Shown in pieces: positions 21,193-28,271 of a stretch of DNA of 28,606 nt. Numbering within the stretch: the stretch's first letter is position 1; each line of letters begins with the position of its first letter. A program made the translations under genes and the position numbers. This stretch comes from JAPLVB01 sp964353635. GTDB taxonomy: Archaea > Aenigmatarchaeota > Aenigmatarchaeia > QMZP01. Under the pieces are notes generated by a model that saw nothing but the letters and a program-made list of their open reading frames with translations, did no database searches and was not told where the DNA came from. The stretch spans positions 1 to 28,606 of the forward strand of contig CAYGVS010000013.1 in assembly GCA_964353635.1 (NCBI GenBank). The letters are read 5' to 3'.

Positions 21193-21564
21193 ATGAAAGA
21201 GGATTTCTGGTGTATAGCAGCTGTTTTGATGGTTTTTTTGGTATCAGCCAGCATTATTAATGTGGTAGAGGCGCAAAGCCCGCTTGAGAGGGCTACCTTC
21301 TGCACTGCAGGGGAGACAAGGCCCTGCCCGGACATTGGGATTTGCAAGAATCAGGTGAAGGTTTGCGATAACGGCATCTGGTCCCAGGCCTGCACAGGTG
21401 GCACAGGCCCTGTCAGGGAGATATGTGACAACGAGCTTGATGACAACTGCAACGGGGAAGTGGATGAATGCGTGAATGTAACGGACTCTATAGGGCTCTT
21501 CCTTATCGGAGGCGGCGTCATGATGCTCGTCTTTGCCCTGGTCCTGTCCAGGATAATGAAATAG
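21193..21564 (+). CDS. Cys-rich membrane-anchored protein with MopE-like metal-binding motif, 123 aa
   Basis: A signal peptide (residues 1-27, ending VEA) is followed by a short cysteine-rich ectodomain with eight cysteines. It ends in CDNELDDNCNGEVDEC (78-93), which matches the putative metal-binding repeat named after MopE (Asp/Asn-rich, one copy here). A C-terminal membrane helix (about 100-118) anchors it. The segment before the motif (TFCTAGETRPCPDIGICKNQ) resembles the first half of the same repeat family. The metal, if any, is unknown. A TATA-like atattaatag (21159-21168) lies about 29 bases before the ATG. Confidence 0.75.
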   Translation: MKEDFWCIAAVLMVFLVSASIINVVEAQSPLERATFCTAGETRPCPDIGICKNQVKVCDNGIWSQACTGGTGPVREICDNELDDNCNGEVDECVNVTDSIGLFLIGGGVMMLVFALVLSRIMK

Positions 21565-21642
21565 CCGCTTCACGGCTGTCTTTTTAATACTATTTATTTT
21601 ATAATAACGAGAATTGTCATAGGACACTTTCCATCAAACAAC

Positions 21643-21713
21643 GCGGAGATGGCGGACCGGCTACGCAGCCGCCTGCAGAGCGGCGCAAGGGAGTTCAACT
21701 CTCCCTCTCCGCT
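21643..21713 (+). tRNA. tRNA-Cys (GCA)
   Basis: Acceptor GCGGAGA pairs with TCTCCGC. The D-stem is GCG/CGC, the anticodon stem GCCGC/GCGGC with loop CTGCAGA (anticodon GCA), and the T-stem GGGAG/CTCCC with loop TTCAACT. The discriminator is U73, the identity base of tRNA-Cys. It is 71 bases long with no intron and no encoded CCA. TTTATAATAACG about 40 bases upstream may be the promoter. Confidence 0.95.
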
Positions 21714-21732
21714 TTCAAGAATTGGTGGTGAA

Positions 21733-22548
21733 TTAAATCCTGAAAACCCTGTCGGTCCTCGCCACAGAGCCTTTCACGCCCCGAGAAACATCCTCTTTGA
21801 CTGTTGCGAGCGCAATTATTTTTCCGCCTGAATAAACCCCAATGCGCTCCTCTTTCCTTATTCCCTTGTCGGCCTTTTCTATAAAATCGACCAGGACAGG
21901 CGAGCCGTTCAGGATTTTCGGAGCTGAATTCTCTTTGACAAAAATCTTTTTCAAACATATTCTCTCCATGGTGTTTTCTATGGAGATGACATATTTTTTG
22001 GGGTTTTTTTCAAGCTGTTCAAAACTGCCACATTCTTCAGAGGAGAATGGCCCTGCCTTCGTTCTCCTGAGGGATTTCATATGGGCTTGAGTGTCCATCC
22101 TCTCCCCCAGATCAGAGCAGAGCTTGCGGATGTATGTGCCGGCCTGGCATCCTATCCGGAAAGAAACATCCCTTCCAGAGATTCCAGTAATCTCGAATGA
22201 ATAGATGTTGCGCTCGCGGGGCTTGCGGGAGACTGCCGACTTAACAGGAGGCCTCTGCACAATCCTTCCTGTCAGGGATTTGACAGATTTCAGCAGCTCA
22301 TCGCGAGAGAAGTCCCTGTGGATGTGCATGACGCCTTCATACTCTTTGGGGAGGCCCATAAGCAAAGGCATTGCTTTCGTGGCCTCGTCCAGCGCTATGA
22401 TAAGGACGCCTGTCGCTCCCGGATCCAGGGTGCCGGAATGCCCTGCCTTCTTTGCGGAAAATATTCTGCGTAATTTTTCCGCGCATTCCAGGCTGGTAGG
22501 GCCTAGGGGCTTGTCAAGCAGAACGATGCAGCGGCGGAGGCTGTCCAT
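21733..22548 (-). CDS. cbf5: tRNA/rRNA pseudouridine synthase Cbf5 (TruB family)
   Basis: Cbf5 is the catalytic subunit of H/ACA ribonucleoproteins and can also make Psi55 in tRNA. The catalytic motif GHSGTLDPGATGVL has Asp42. The family segments QRPPVKSAVSRKPRERNIY and GCQAGTYIRKLCSDLGERM and AHMKSLRRTKAGPF follow. A C-terminal PUA domain (about 195-265, SPVLVDFIEKADKGIRKEERIGVYSGGKIIAL) is present. At 271 residues it is shorter than typical archaeal Cbf5 (about 330), lacking most of the N-terminal extension that wraps the PUA domain. The RPP segment and PUA domain favour Cbf5 over a bacterial TruB. A TATA-like ctttaatcc (about 22570-22578) is about 25 bases before the ATG. Confidence 0.88.
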   Translation of the reverse strand: MDSLRRCIVLLDKPLGPTSLECAEKLRRIFSAKKAGHSGTLDPGATGVLIIALDEATKAMPLLMGLPKEYEGVMHIHRDFSRDELLKSVKSLTGRIVQRPPVKSAVSRKPRERNIYSFEITGISGRDVSFRIGCQAGTYIRKLCSDLGERMDTQAHMKSLRRTKAGPFSSEECGSFEQLEKNPKKYVISIENTMERICLKKIFVKENSAPKILNGSPVLVDFIEKADKGIRKEERIGVYSGGKIIALATVKEDVSRGVKGSVARTDRVFRI

Positions 22549-22652
22549 ACTCTATCAGTCGCTGCTGGATTAAAGAAGATTGGGCTGAAATTAAGCTATT
22601 TAAATTAGACTTGTGCTATATAATAGATTTCAGCAATGCAAATGGTGCAAAC

Positions 22653-22829
22653 ATGGCAAAGAACAAGTTCCCGGAAGCCGAGAAGAGGATGTTCCACCGC
22701 GTGTTCATATGCATGAAGTGCGGCGGCAGGATAAGGGCAGATCTGCCTAGGGTGAAGGCCGGAAAGGTGAAGTGCAGGCTGTGCAAGTCCAAGAAGCTCA
22801 GGCCGATTCATAAGGAAGCAAAGGCGTAA
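22653..22829 (+). CDS. rpl40e: Large ribosomal subunit protein eL40
   Basis: The 58-residue zinc-binding ribosomal protein has KFPEAEKRMF at the N-terminus and two CxxC pairs (Cys20/23 and Cys41/44) ending in KKLRPIHKEAKA, the eL40 pattern. GGTG at 22644-22647 sits five bases before the ATG and decides this start over an upstream in-frame TTG at 22611. TATA-like boxes are at 22596-22608 and 22616-22627. Confidence 0.9.
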   Translation: MAKNKFPEAEKRMFHRVFICMKCGGRIRADLPRVKAGKVKCRLCKSKKLRPIHKEAKA

Positions 22830-22929
22830 CCGGTGGATAAGTGCTTACTAGTTCTGCAAAAAATCATGCTGATTCCAAAAATCAGAATTATTTAAGCACC
22901 TGGATATAATAATAAAGAAAGGTTGATTT

Positions 22930-23196
22930 ATGGCAATCAAGGCGTACAAAAGGGGTTGGCACCACACAAAAACCAGAGGAAGAGAGTCTACCATAACATG
23001 CAGCTTCTGCGGAAGGAAAGTGCCCAAGTACAAAACCTTCCCCGTCATAAAGGGATTCAGCATCACAGACCCCCTTCTGAGGAAGGAGCTTGGCAACAGG
23101 GACCGCAGGGAGCTGAACCTGTTCTCCAGCACGATGCATGCATGCCCTGCATGCGCAAGGCACAGGAACATAGTCAGGAAGAAGAGGACTTATTAA
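22930..23196 (+). CDS. rps26e: Small ribosomal subunit protein eS26-like
   Basis: An 88-residue basic protein with zinc ligands CSFC (Cys24, Cys27) and CPAC (Cys72, Cys75). The first is followed by GRKVPKYKTF, corresponding to the CxxCGRxVPKDKA stretch of eS26; the second lies in HACPACARHRNIVRKKR, matching the C-terminal Cys pair of that family. eS26 sits at the mRNA exit channel and is patchily distributed in archaea. The lack of a longer C-terminal tail is as expected outside eukaryotes. GGTTGAT precedes the ATG, and a TATA-like ttatttaag (about 22888-22896) lies upstream. A different zinc ribosomal protein is possible but less likely. Confidence 0.78.
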   Translation: MAIKAYKRGWHHTKTRGRESTITCSFCGRKVPKYKTFPVIKGFSITDPLLRKELGNRDRRELNLFSSTMHACPACARHRNIVRKKRTY

Positions 23197-23252
23197 GCTT
23201 TATAAATAGGCGATTCAAGAAAAAAGGATTAAAAAAATAATAAATTATAAAA

Positions 23253-23579
23253 ATGGCATACGCTATCATCTCCCCGGAAATTGCACCCCCTCTGAGAATG
23301 ACTGGTTATTTCTCAGGACCGGAATTGGATTTTAATTATCTTAGCCGTGAGGCCGATGGCATTGAAATCCAAAATAACCCGGACCGAGTTTTTGAAGGCA
23401 GCAGATGGACCGGAAGGGTATCCACCTACAAGAGCTCTGATGAAATGGATTTTGATGAAATCTACAGAGGCATCCTTGAGGAATGCCTCGAATATGTTAC
23501 AAATGAAGAGGAAATCGATTCCGCCTTGGCTGCTATCATGGCAGAAGTTACTGATGAAGACGCTATTTTAACTCCCTGA
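23253..23579 (+). CDS. Acidic hypothetical protein, 108 aa
   Basis: I do not recognise this protein. It is soluble and strongly acidic, with the C-terminal half dominated by Asp and Glu (EEIDSALAAIMAEVTDEDA) and no membrane segment. Its DNA is more AT-rich than the flanking ribosomal and secretion genes. An AT-rich leader (attaaaaaaataataaattataaaa) probably contains the promoter. It ends 16 bases before the FlaJ-like gene. Confidence 0.5.
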   Translation: MAYAIISPEIAPPLRMTGYFSGPELDFNYLSREADGIEIQNNPDRVFEGSRWTGRVSTYKSSDEMDFDEIYRGILEECLEYVTNEEEIDSALAAIMAEVTDEDAILTP

Positions 23580-23595
23580 GCACTAAATAATATAC

Positions 23596-24477
23596 ATGGG
23601 CATTGCTGAATTCTACAGGAAGTATTCTGTGAAGCTCTTTGGAGGGTTGGCCAGGCAGCTGGCTGGCAGCTTCTCCGCGCTCAGGCCTCACCTCATCGGG
23701 GCCAACATAGGCATACTGCTTGAGGTCTGGGTCTCCATGATACTTCTAACAACCTTGATTGTGTACTCCATATCCCTTCTTGCTGTTATCATGTTGGGCC
23801 TTTTCATCTCATTCGATTTCCTGACATACATTTACATAATCATATTCATCCCTGTCATGGCCGCTTCCATGGTCTTCCTTGCCTTCTACATCTATCCTGT
23901 CCAGAGGTCCGCAAAGATACGCAATTCCATAGACAACAACCTACCGTTCGCGCTATCCCATATGGTGGCCATCTCCTCATCCGGGATACCCCCTGAGTTC
24001 ATGTTCGAGCTGCTCACCGGTTTCAAGGAATACGGGGAGATATCGAAGCAGGCTTACCTTGTCGTGAGGAACATAAAGACCTTCGGGATGAGCTCCGTGA
24101 GCGCCCTTTCTAATGTCGCGCAGAGGACTCCTTCCCCGTCTTTCAAGCAGATACTCCTTGGCATACAGAGCACGATAGAAAAGGGCGGGAACCTTACTCA
24201 ATACCTGGGGGAGATGTCGAACCGCGCGCTGTTCGAGTACAGGATAAAGAGGGAGAATTATGTGAAGACGCTTTCCACTTATGCGGATGCATACACCGCT
24301 GTCCTTGTGTCCGCTCCGTTGATGATGATAGTTGTGCTCGGCGTCATGAGCGTCATCGGAGGGGATATCATGGGGCTTGCTGCAACAGACCTCATGTTTT
24401 TAGTGACTTGGATAATAGTGCCCTTGGCTAATATATTTTTTATAGCATTCCTTCACCTGACATATCCGGGATCTTAG
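23596..24477 (+). CDS. Type II secretion F / FlaJ-TadC-like membrane protein, single module
   Basis: The 293-residue protein repeats the layout of the gene at 590-1477: a cytoplasmic N-terminal segment, two membrane helices (about 40-100), a soluble bundle with NNLPFALSHMVAISSSGIPPEF and STIEKGGNLTQYLGEMSN, and two C-terminal helices. It is a third T2SF module in the window and, again, half the size of classical FlaJ. It converges on the FlaI-like ATPase gene with six bases between stops, so the partners are neighbours but not one operon. It is presumably the membrane platform for that ATPase or for one elsewhere. Confidence 0.85.
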   Translation: MGIAEFYRKYSVKLFGGLARQLAGSFSALRPHLIGANIGILLEVWVSMILLTTLIVYSISLLAVIMLGLFISFDFLTYIYIIIFIPVMAASMVFLAFYIYPVQRSAKIRNSIDNNLPFALSHMVAISSSGIPPEFMFELLTGFKEYGEISKQAYLVVRNIKTFGMSSVSALSNVAQRTPSPSFKQILLGIQSTIEKGGNLTQYLGEMSNRALFEYRIKRENYVKTLSTYADAYTAVLVSAPLMMIVVLGVMSVIGGDIMGLAATDLMFLVTWIIVPLANIFFIAFLHLTYPGS

Positions 24478-24483
24478 AAAAAG

Positions 24484-26127
24484 CTACTTTGCATCCACTG
24501 GAAAAACCTTCTCCTTGGCAAAGGGATTCTTGTTGCTTTTCACCCAGGACATCACTGAAGGCTTGTCCTTGTAGAAAAGGTTTATGACATAGCACACATT
24601 CTCGAAGTGCGATATGTCGTTCTTCTGCATCCAGAGCATCACAGACTTCCTGTCATTCAGCTCTGACAGCACTTTCTGGTTCTGTACTCCGTCCTGGAAG
24701 GCCATCTTCTGGATCAGGTCTGACTCCTCGATGGTGTCTTTGAATATGTCGTCCGAGGGTATCCAGACGAATATCTTCTTTGAGTGCGCTGTGCCTGTGC
24801 TGGCGTCAACAGACTGGATCTCGGAAATCTCCTTCACCCTTCTTGAGGATTTCCCCTTTTCCTTTGCGTTGGTCATGATGATAATCAGGTCAAGGGATTC
24901 AACAAGGGATGGGGAAAGCTCTATCGGAGGCATTTCCAGCCTCTTTATGACATCCTCGAGGGAACCTGCATGTATGGTCCCTAAAGAGGCGTGTCCTGAT
25001 GCCATCCCCTGGAAGAGGACATAAGCCTCCTTTCCTCTTACCTCTCCTACTATCACGTAATCGGGATTCTGCCTGAAGCTCTCTTTCAGGAGGTCGAACA
25101 GATCGACTTCTCCGTATTTCCTGCCGGTTGCATCAGGTATCCCGAAGCCCTCCCTGGATACAGAAGGAATCCAGTTCTCGTGTGGGAGGTTGATCTCTCT
25201 TGTGTCCTCAATGGAGACAATCTTAAGCTCCCTTGGTATGAACATGCTGAGGGCATTGAGAAAGCTCGTCTTGCCGGTTGACACGCCACCGGAAATCATG
25301 ATGGAGAAATTATGCTGTATAAGCAGCCATATGTATGCCATCATCTCAGGAGAGGCGGTCTTGAGGTTAATCAGATCCACTGGGGAGAACGGATTCTTCC
25401 TGAACTTCCTTATCGAGAAGGTTGGTCCCTTGGTTGTGACATCCTTGGCGAAGGATGCCTGCACCCTCGAGCCATCAGGAAGCCTGCCGTCAAGAAGAGG
25501 GGTTGCATAGGATATGTATCTTCCGCATCTCTCTGCTATCTTTATCACAAAATTTGACAGCTTTTCATCATCTGTGTAGGCTATGTTGGTCTCCAGCGAG
25601 CCGAACTTCTTGTGAATGATGTAAACAGGCGTTATGAGGCCGCTGCATCCAATGTCTTCAATGAAAGGGTCGAACATGAGAGGCTCGATTTCGTTGAGCC
25701 CAACAAAATCCCTGACTATATAGTATGCGATCTTGGAGTATCTTTCAGAAGGAAGGACAAGGTTCATGTCGTCCAAGACCTTCTGTATCTTTTCCTGTAT
25801 GTAGGCAATCGCCTCCTCCCTGTTTCTTATCATCGACATCTTTACATCGATGGTCTCAACCAAGGCCTCTTCAATTCTCCTCATCGTGCCTGTGTCATCC
25901 GCCTCCATCTTGGGCTCCTCTATCGTGTACAATAGCTTCTTTCCCTGGGAATCCCACTTGATGAATGCGTAAGAGAAGGGCTCTATAAGAGGATACCTGA
26001 TGCTGACACGGGTTATGTCAGAAATTGGGGGGATGGCAACAATCCCCTTGGGCTCGGACATGGAGAATGAGGGATAATCTTGTTGGCCAATCTTGCTTCT
26101 TTTGCTTTTCTTTGGATTGATTACCAT
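24484..26127 (-). CDS. Type II/IV secretion ATPase (FlaI/TadA/VirB11-like)
   Basis: A hexameric secretion/assembly ATPase of 547 residues. An N-terminal domain (about 30-250) precedes the RecA-like core. The core has Walker A GGVSTGKTS (280-288), an Asp box VSIEDTREI (Glu307, Asp308), Walker B DYVIVGE (356-362) and His box GHASLGTIHAGS (379-388). These are the motifs of archaeal FlaI/GspE2. It is translated just downstream of the KaiC-like gene with a seven-base overlap, paralleling the flaH-flaI order of archaellum operons, but no archaellin, FlaG/F or prepilin gene is visible here. An archaellum, a pilus or a surface-protein secretion system are all possible. Confidence 0.9.
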   Translation of the reverse strand: MVINPKKSKRSKIGQQDYPSFSMSEPKGIVAIPPISDITRVSIRYPLIEPFSYAFIKWDSQGKKLLYTIEEPKMEADDTGTMRRIEEALVETIDVKMSMIRNREEAIAYIQEKIQKVLDDMNLVLPSERYSKIAYYIVRDFVGLNEIEPLMFDPFIEDIGCSGLITPVYIIHKKFGSLETNIAYTDDEKLSNFVIKIAERCGRYISYATPLLDGRLPDGSRVQASFAKDVTTKGPTFSIRKFRKNPFSPVDLINLKTASPEMMAYIWLLIQHNFSIMISGGVSTGKTSFLNALSMFIPRELKIVSIEDTREINLPHENWIPSVSREGFGIPDATGRKYGEVDLFDLLKESFRQNPDYVIVGEVRGKEAYVLFQGMASGHASLGTIHAGSLEDVIKRLEMPPIELSPSLVESLDLIIIMTNAKEKGKSSRRVKEISEIQSVDASTGTAHSKKIFVWIPSDDIFKDTIEESDLIQKMAFQDGVQNQKVLSELNDRKSVMLWMQKNDISHFENVCYVINLFYKDKPSVMSWVKSNKNPFAKEKVFPVDAK

Positions 26128-26810
26128 TTTATGAATGCCTCCTCCTTTGGATAGACTGTGATTCCGTCGTTGTCTATCTTGTAGGGATGCAGCTTCTCGG
26201 AATGGGCCGAGCCTCTGACCTTCCAGACCTGGAGGGCTCTGGAAAAAGTGGATTGCAGCCTTTCATAATAAAGGACGATGACGGTGTCAGAGACGAACTC
26301 TTCCACGCCATATCTTGATATTCCCTTGCTGCCTGGTACAATCTCTGATGTTATCAGTGCGGTGCATCCGAGCTTTCTCAGTATGAGGGACAGATTGAAT
26401 ATCATCCTTCTTAGCTCTGTCTTGTCCTTTATGTGAAGGCCTATGGCGGAGACCGAATCAACGACCACTCTCACAGCCTTTATCTGGCGGACAGTGGATT
26501 CAAGCATTGAGAATACCTCCTCTATATGGAAGGGGTCGTAGCGTATGAAAGCGAACTTCTTTGTCTTCTCCAATGAATCGAAGTCCCACCCCAAGGTCCT
26601 TGCGTTTTCCTTTATCGAGTCTATGGGCTCCTCCAGGGACAGGTACACTCCGTTCTCATTGAACTTCTTGACGCCGTTGTACATGAATTGCGTGCAGAAC
26701 ATAGTCTTGCCTGTCCCGCTCGTTCCGGTGAGAAGCGCAAGCTGGGTCTTGGGTATGCCACCGCCCATGAGCTCGTCAAGCCCCTGTATACATGTTTTGA
26801 CTCTTTCCAT
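26121..26810 (-). CDS. KaiC/FlaH-like RecA-family ATPase
   Basis: A single-domain KaiC-like protein of 229 residues. It has TGLDELMGGGIPKTQ-like entry (residues 9-22), Walker A GTSGTGKT (29-36), the paired glutamates of SLEEP (60-61) and Walker B VRVVVDSVSAIG (Asp118). The paired glutamates mark the catalytic site in KaiC-type ATPases. Upstream codons give an alternative TTG start at 26819; I use the ATG at 26810, which follows an AT-rich TATA-like stretch (about 26822-26835). Coupling to the FlaI-like gene suggests the regulatory/motor partner role that FlaH has for FlaI. Confidence 0.85.
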   Translation of the reverse strand: MERVKTCIQGLDELMGGGIPKTQLALLTGTSGTGKTMFCTQFMYNGVKKFNENGVYLSLEEPIDSIKENARTLGWDFDSLEKTKKFAFIRYDPFHIEEVFSMLESTVRQIKAVRVVVDSVSAIGLHIKDKTELRRMIFNLSLILRKLGCTALITSEIVPGSKGISRYGVEEFVSDTVIVLYYERLQSTFSRALQVWKVRGSAHSEKLHPYKIDNDGITVYPKEEAFIKW

Positions 26811-26839
26811 AGGCAACAATTAATATATATAATAAGGAA

Positions 26840-26848
26840 CTATAAAAA
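26840..26848 (+). promoter_or_regulatory. TATA-like box for prf1
   Basis: The sequence ctataaaaa lies about 115 bases before the prf1 ATG. A transcript starting about 26 bases after it would carry a leader of roughly 85-90 bases, much longer than at most genes here. Confidence 0.4.
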
Positions 26849-26891
26849 TCACCCGCAGCGGCACGCAAACCAAGCTGTGAGTCCTGTATTA

Positions 26892-26951
26892 AAGCGCCCT
26901 TTTCCAATTATTAGACAGGCGCTTGCGGAAAGGAGGCAGCGGCAGCTGCCT
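26892..26951 (+). promoter_or_regulatory. Two hairpins in the prf1 leader
   Basis: AAGCGCC (26892-26898) pairs with GGCGCTT (26918-26924) around a 19-base loop. AGGCAGC (26934-26940) pairs with GCTGCCT (26945-26951) around GGCA, seven bases before the ATG. The second stem takes up part of the Shine-Dalgarno-like GGAGG (26932-26936), which would otherwise be 22 bases from the start. Confidence 0.4.
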
Positions 26952-26958
26952 GATATGT

Positions 26959-28206
26959 ATGGACAGCACGGAAGATTCGGGATCGAAGCAGGCAAAGCCT
27001 GTTTCGGTGGAGAAGCAGCTGAAGGCGATGATAGCCGAGCTGGAGAAGATAAGGGGAAGGCACACGGAATTGGTCAGCGTTTACGTACCTGCGGGATTCA
27101 ACCTGACGAAGGTGGTTGACCAGATCCGCTCTGAGCAGTCCACTGCACAGAACATAAAGAGCAAGTCCGTGAGGAAGAACGTGCTTTCCGCCCTGGAGAG
27201 CATAACGCAGCACCTGAAGCTTTACAAGCAGACGCCTGAGAAGGGCCTCGTCATATTCGCAGGCAACGTCTCGGACAAGGAAGGCGTCGCGGACATAGAG
27301 CTCTGGGCTTTGGAGCCCCATGAGCCTGTCAGGACCAGGCTCTACAGGTGCGACCAGATTTTCGTTTTGGATCCTCTGAAGGAGATGGTGAGGGAGAGGG
27401 AGGTGTACGGCGTCATCGTGGTGGACAAGGGCGACGCCGCGATAGGGATGCTAAGGGGCAAGAGGCTGGACATGTTAAAGCGAATGGACTCCATCGTCCC
27501 GGGGAAGACCAAGGCCGGAGGATGGAGCGCCAACAGATATGCCCGCATCCGCGAGGGGCTGCTTAACGATTTCCTCAAGAAGGTGGGGGAGGTCGCGACC
27601 AGCAACTTCAAGCAGGTGCCGGAACTCATCGGAATCATCATAGCGGGGCCGGGACCGATAAAGGAGGATTTCGCGGAAGGCGATTTCCTGGAGTACACCC
27701 TCAAGGCCAAGATACTCGGCACGGTTAATACAGCTTACACCGGGGAGTACGGCCTCAAGGAGGCTGTGGATAGGGCCGAGGACCTGATAGCTGAGGCCTC
27801 TGTCATAAAGGAGAAGAGGATCCTGGACAGGTTCTTCACCGAGCTCGAGAAGGATTCTGGCCTTGCCGTCTACGGCCTCATCCAGACCGGGGAGGCCCTC
27901 AAGGCAGGGAACGTGGAGACCCTTTTACTATCCGAGGCCTTCGACTGGGTGAGGACCGGGTTCGAGTGCAAGAACTGCGGATTCAAGTCGGAGAAGATAG
28001 TCAACAGGGGGCAGATAGACGAGCAGAGGTGCCCTGAATGCAACTCAAGGCTCGCAGTCACCTCTGAGAAAGAGATAACAGAGAACATAATCAGGACAGC
28101 GGAGGAGATGAACACAAAGGTCGAGATGATATCCATAGAAACCCAGAGGGGCGAACAGCTGAAAGAACTGGGCGGGATTGCGGGGATTCTGAGGTTCAAA
28201 GCTTGA
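26959..28206 (+). CDS. prf1: Peptide chain release factor aRF1 with GGQ changed to GGW
   Basis: aRF1 reads all three stop codons and triggers release of the finished protein. The 415-residue protein has the three expected domains. Domain 1 has NIKS (65-68) and YRCDQIF (129-135, the YxCxxxF motif), both needed for stop-codon reading. Domain 2 has the context GKTKAGGWSANRYARIREG, in which the universally conserved GGQ (187-189) is GGW; the codon is TGG at 27523-27525. Domain 3 has a zinc-knuckle minidomain with CKNC and CPEC. A change of two adjacent bases separates TGG from CAG. Start 26959 is chosen over an upstream TTG because the conserved region begins shortly after it and the longer start runs through a hairpin. 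The family is certain; activity is in question. Confidence 0.95.
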   Translation: MDSTEDSGSKQAKPVSVEKQLKAMIAELEKIRGRHTELVSVYVPAGFNLTKVVDQIRSEQSTAQNIKSKSVRKNVLSALESITQHLKLYKQTPEKGLVIFAGNVSDKEGVADIELWALEPHEPVRTRLYRCDQIFVLDPLKEMVREREVYGVIVVDKGDAAIGMLRGKRLDMLKRMDSIVPGKTKAGGWSANRYARIREGLLNDFLKKVGEVATSNFKQVPELIGIIIAGPGPIKEDFAEGDFLEYTLKAKILGTVNTAYTGEYGLKEAVDRAEDLIAEASVIKEKRILDRFFTELEKDSGLAVYGLIQTGEALKAGNVETLLLSEAFDWVRTGFECKNCGFKSEKIVNRGQIDEQRCPECNSRLAVTSEKEITENIIRTAEEMNTKVEMISIETQRGEQLKELGGIAGILRFKA

Positions 28207-28271
28207 TAGAATGCCTTGATTTCATATCTTGTGAAACCTGCCGACTTTAAATTAAAAGACATGTTGTTTAA

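Noticed and set aside
26923..26958. An upstream TTG start for aRF1
   Set aside because: It would translate through the GGCA hairpin and add twelve residues with no family match; the ATG at 26959 is more likely.
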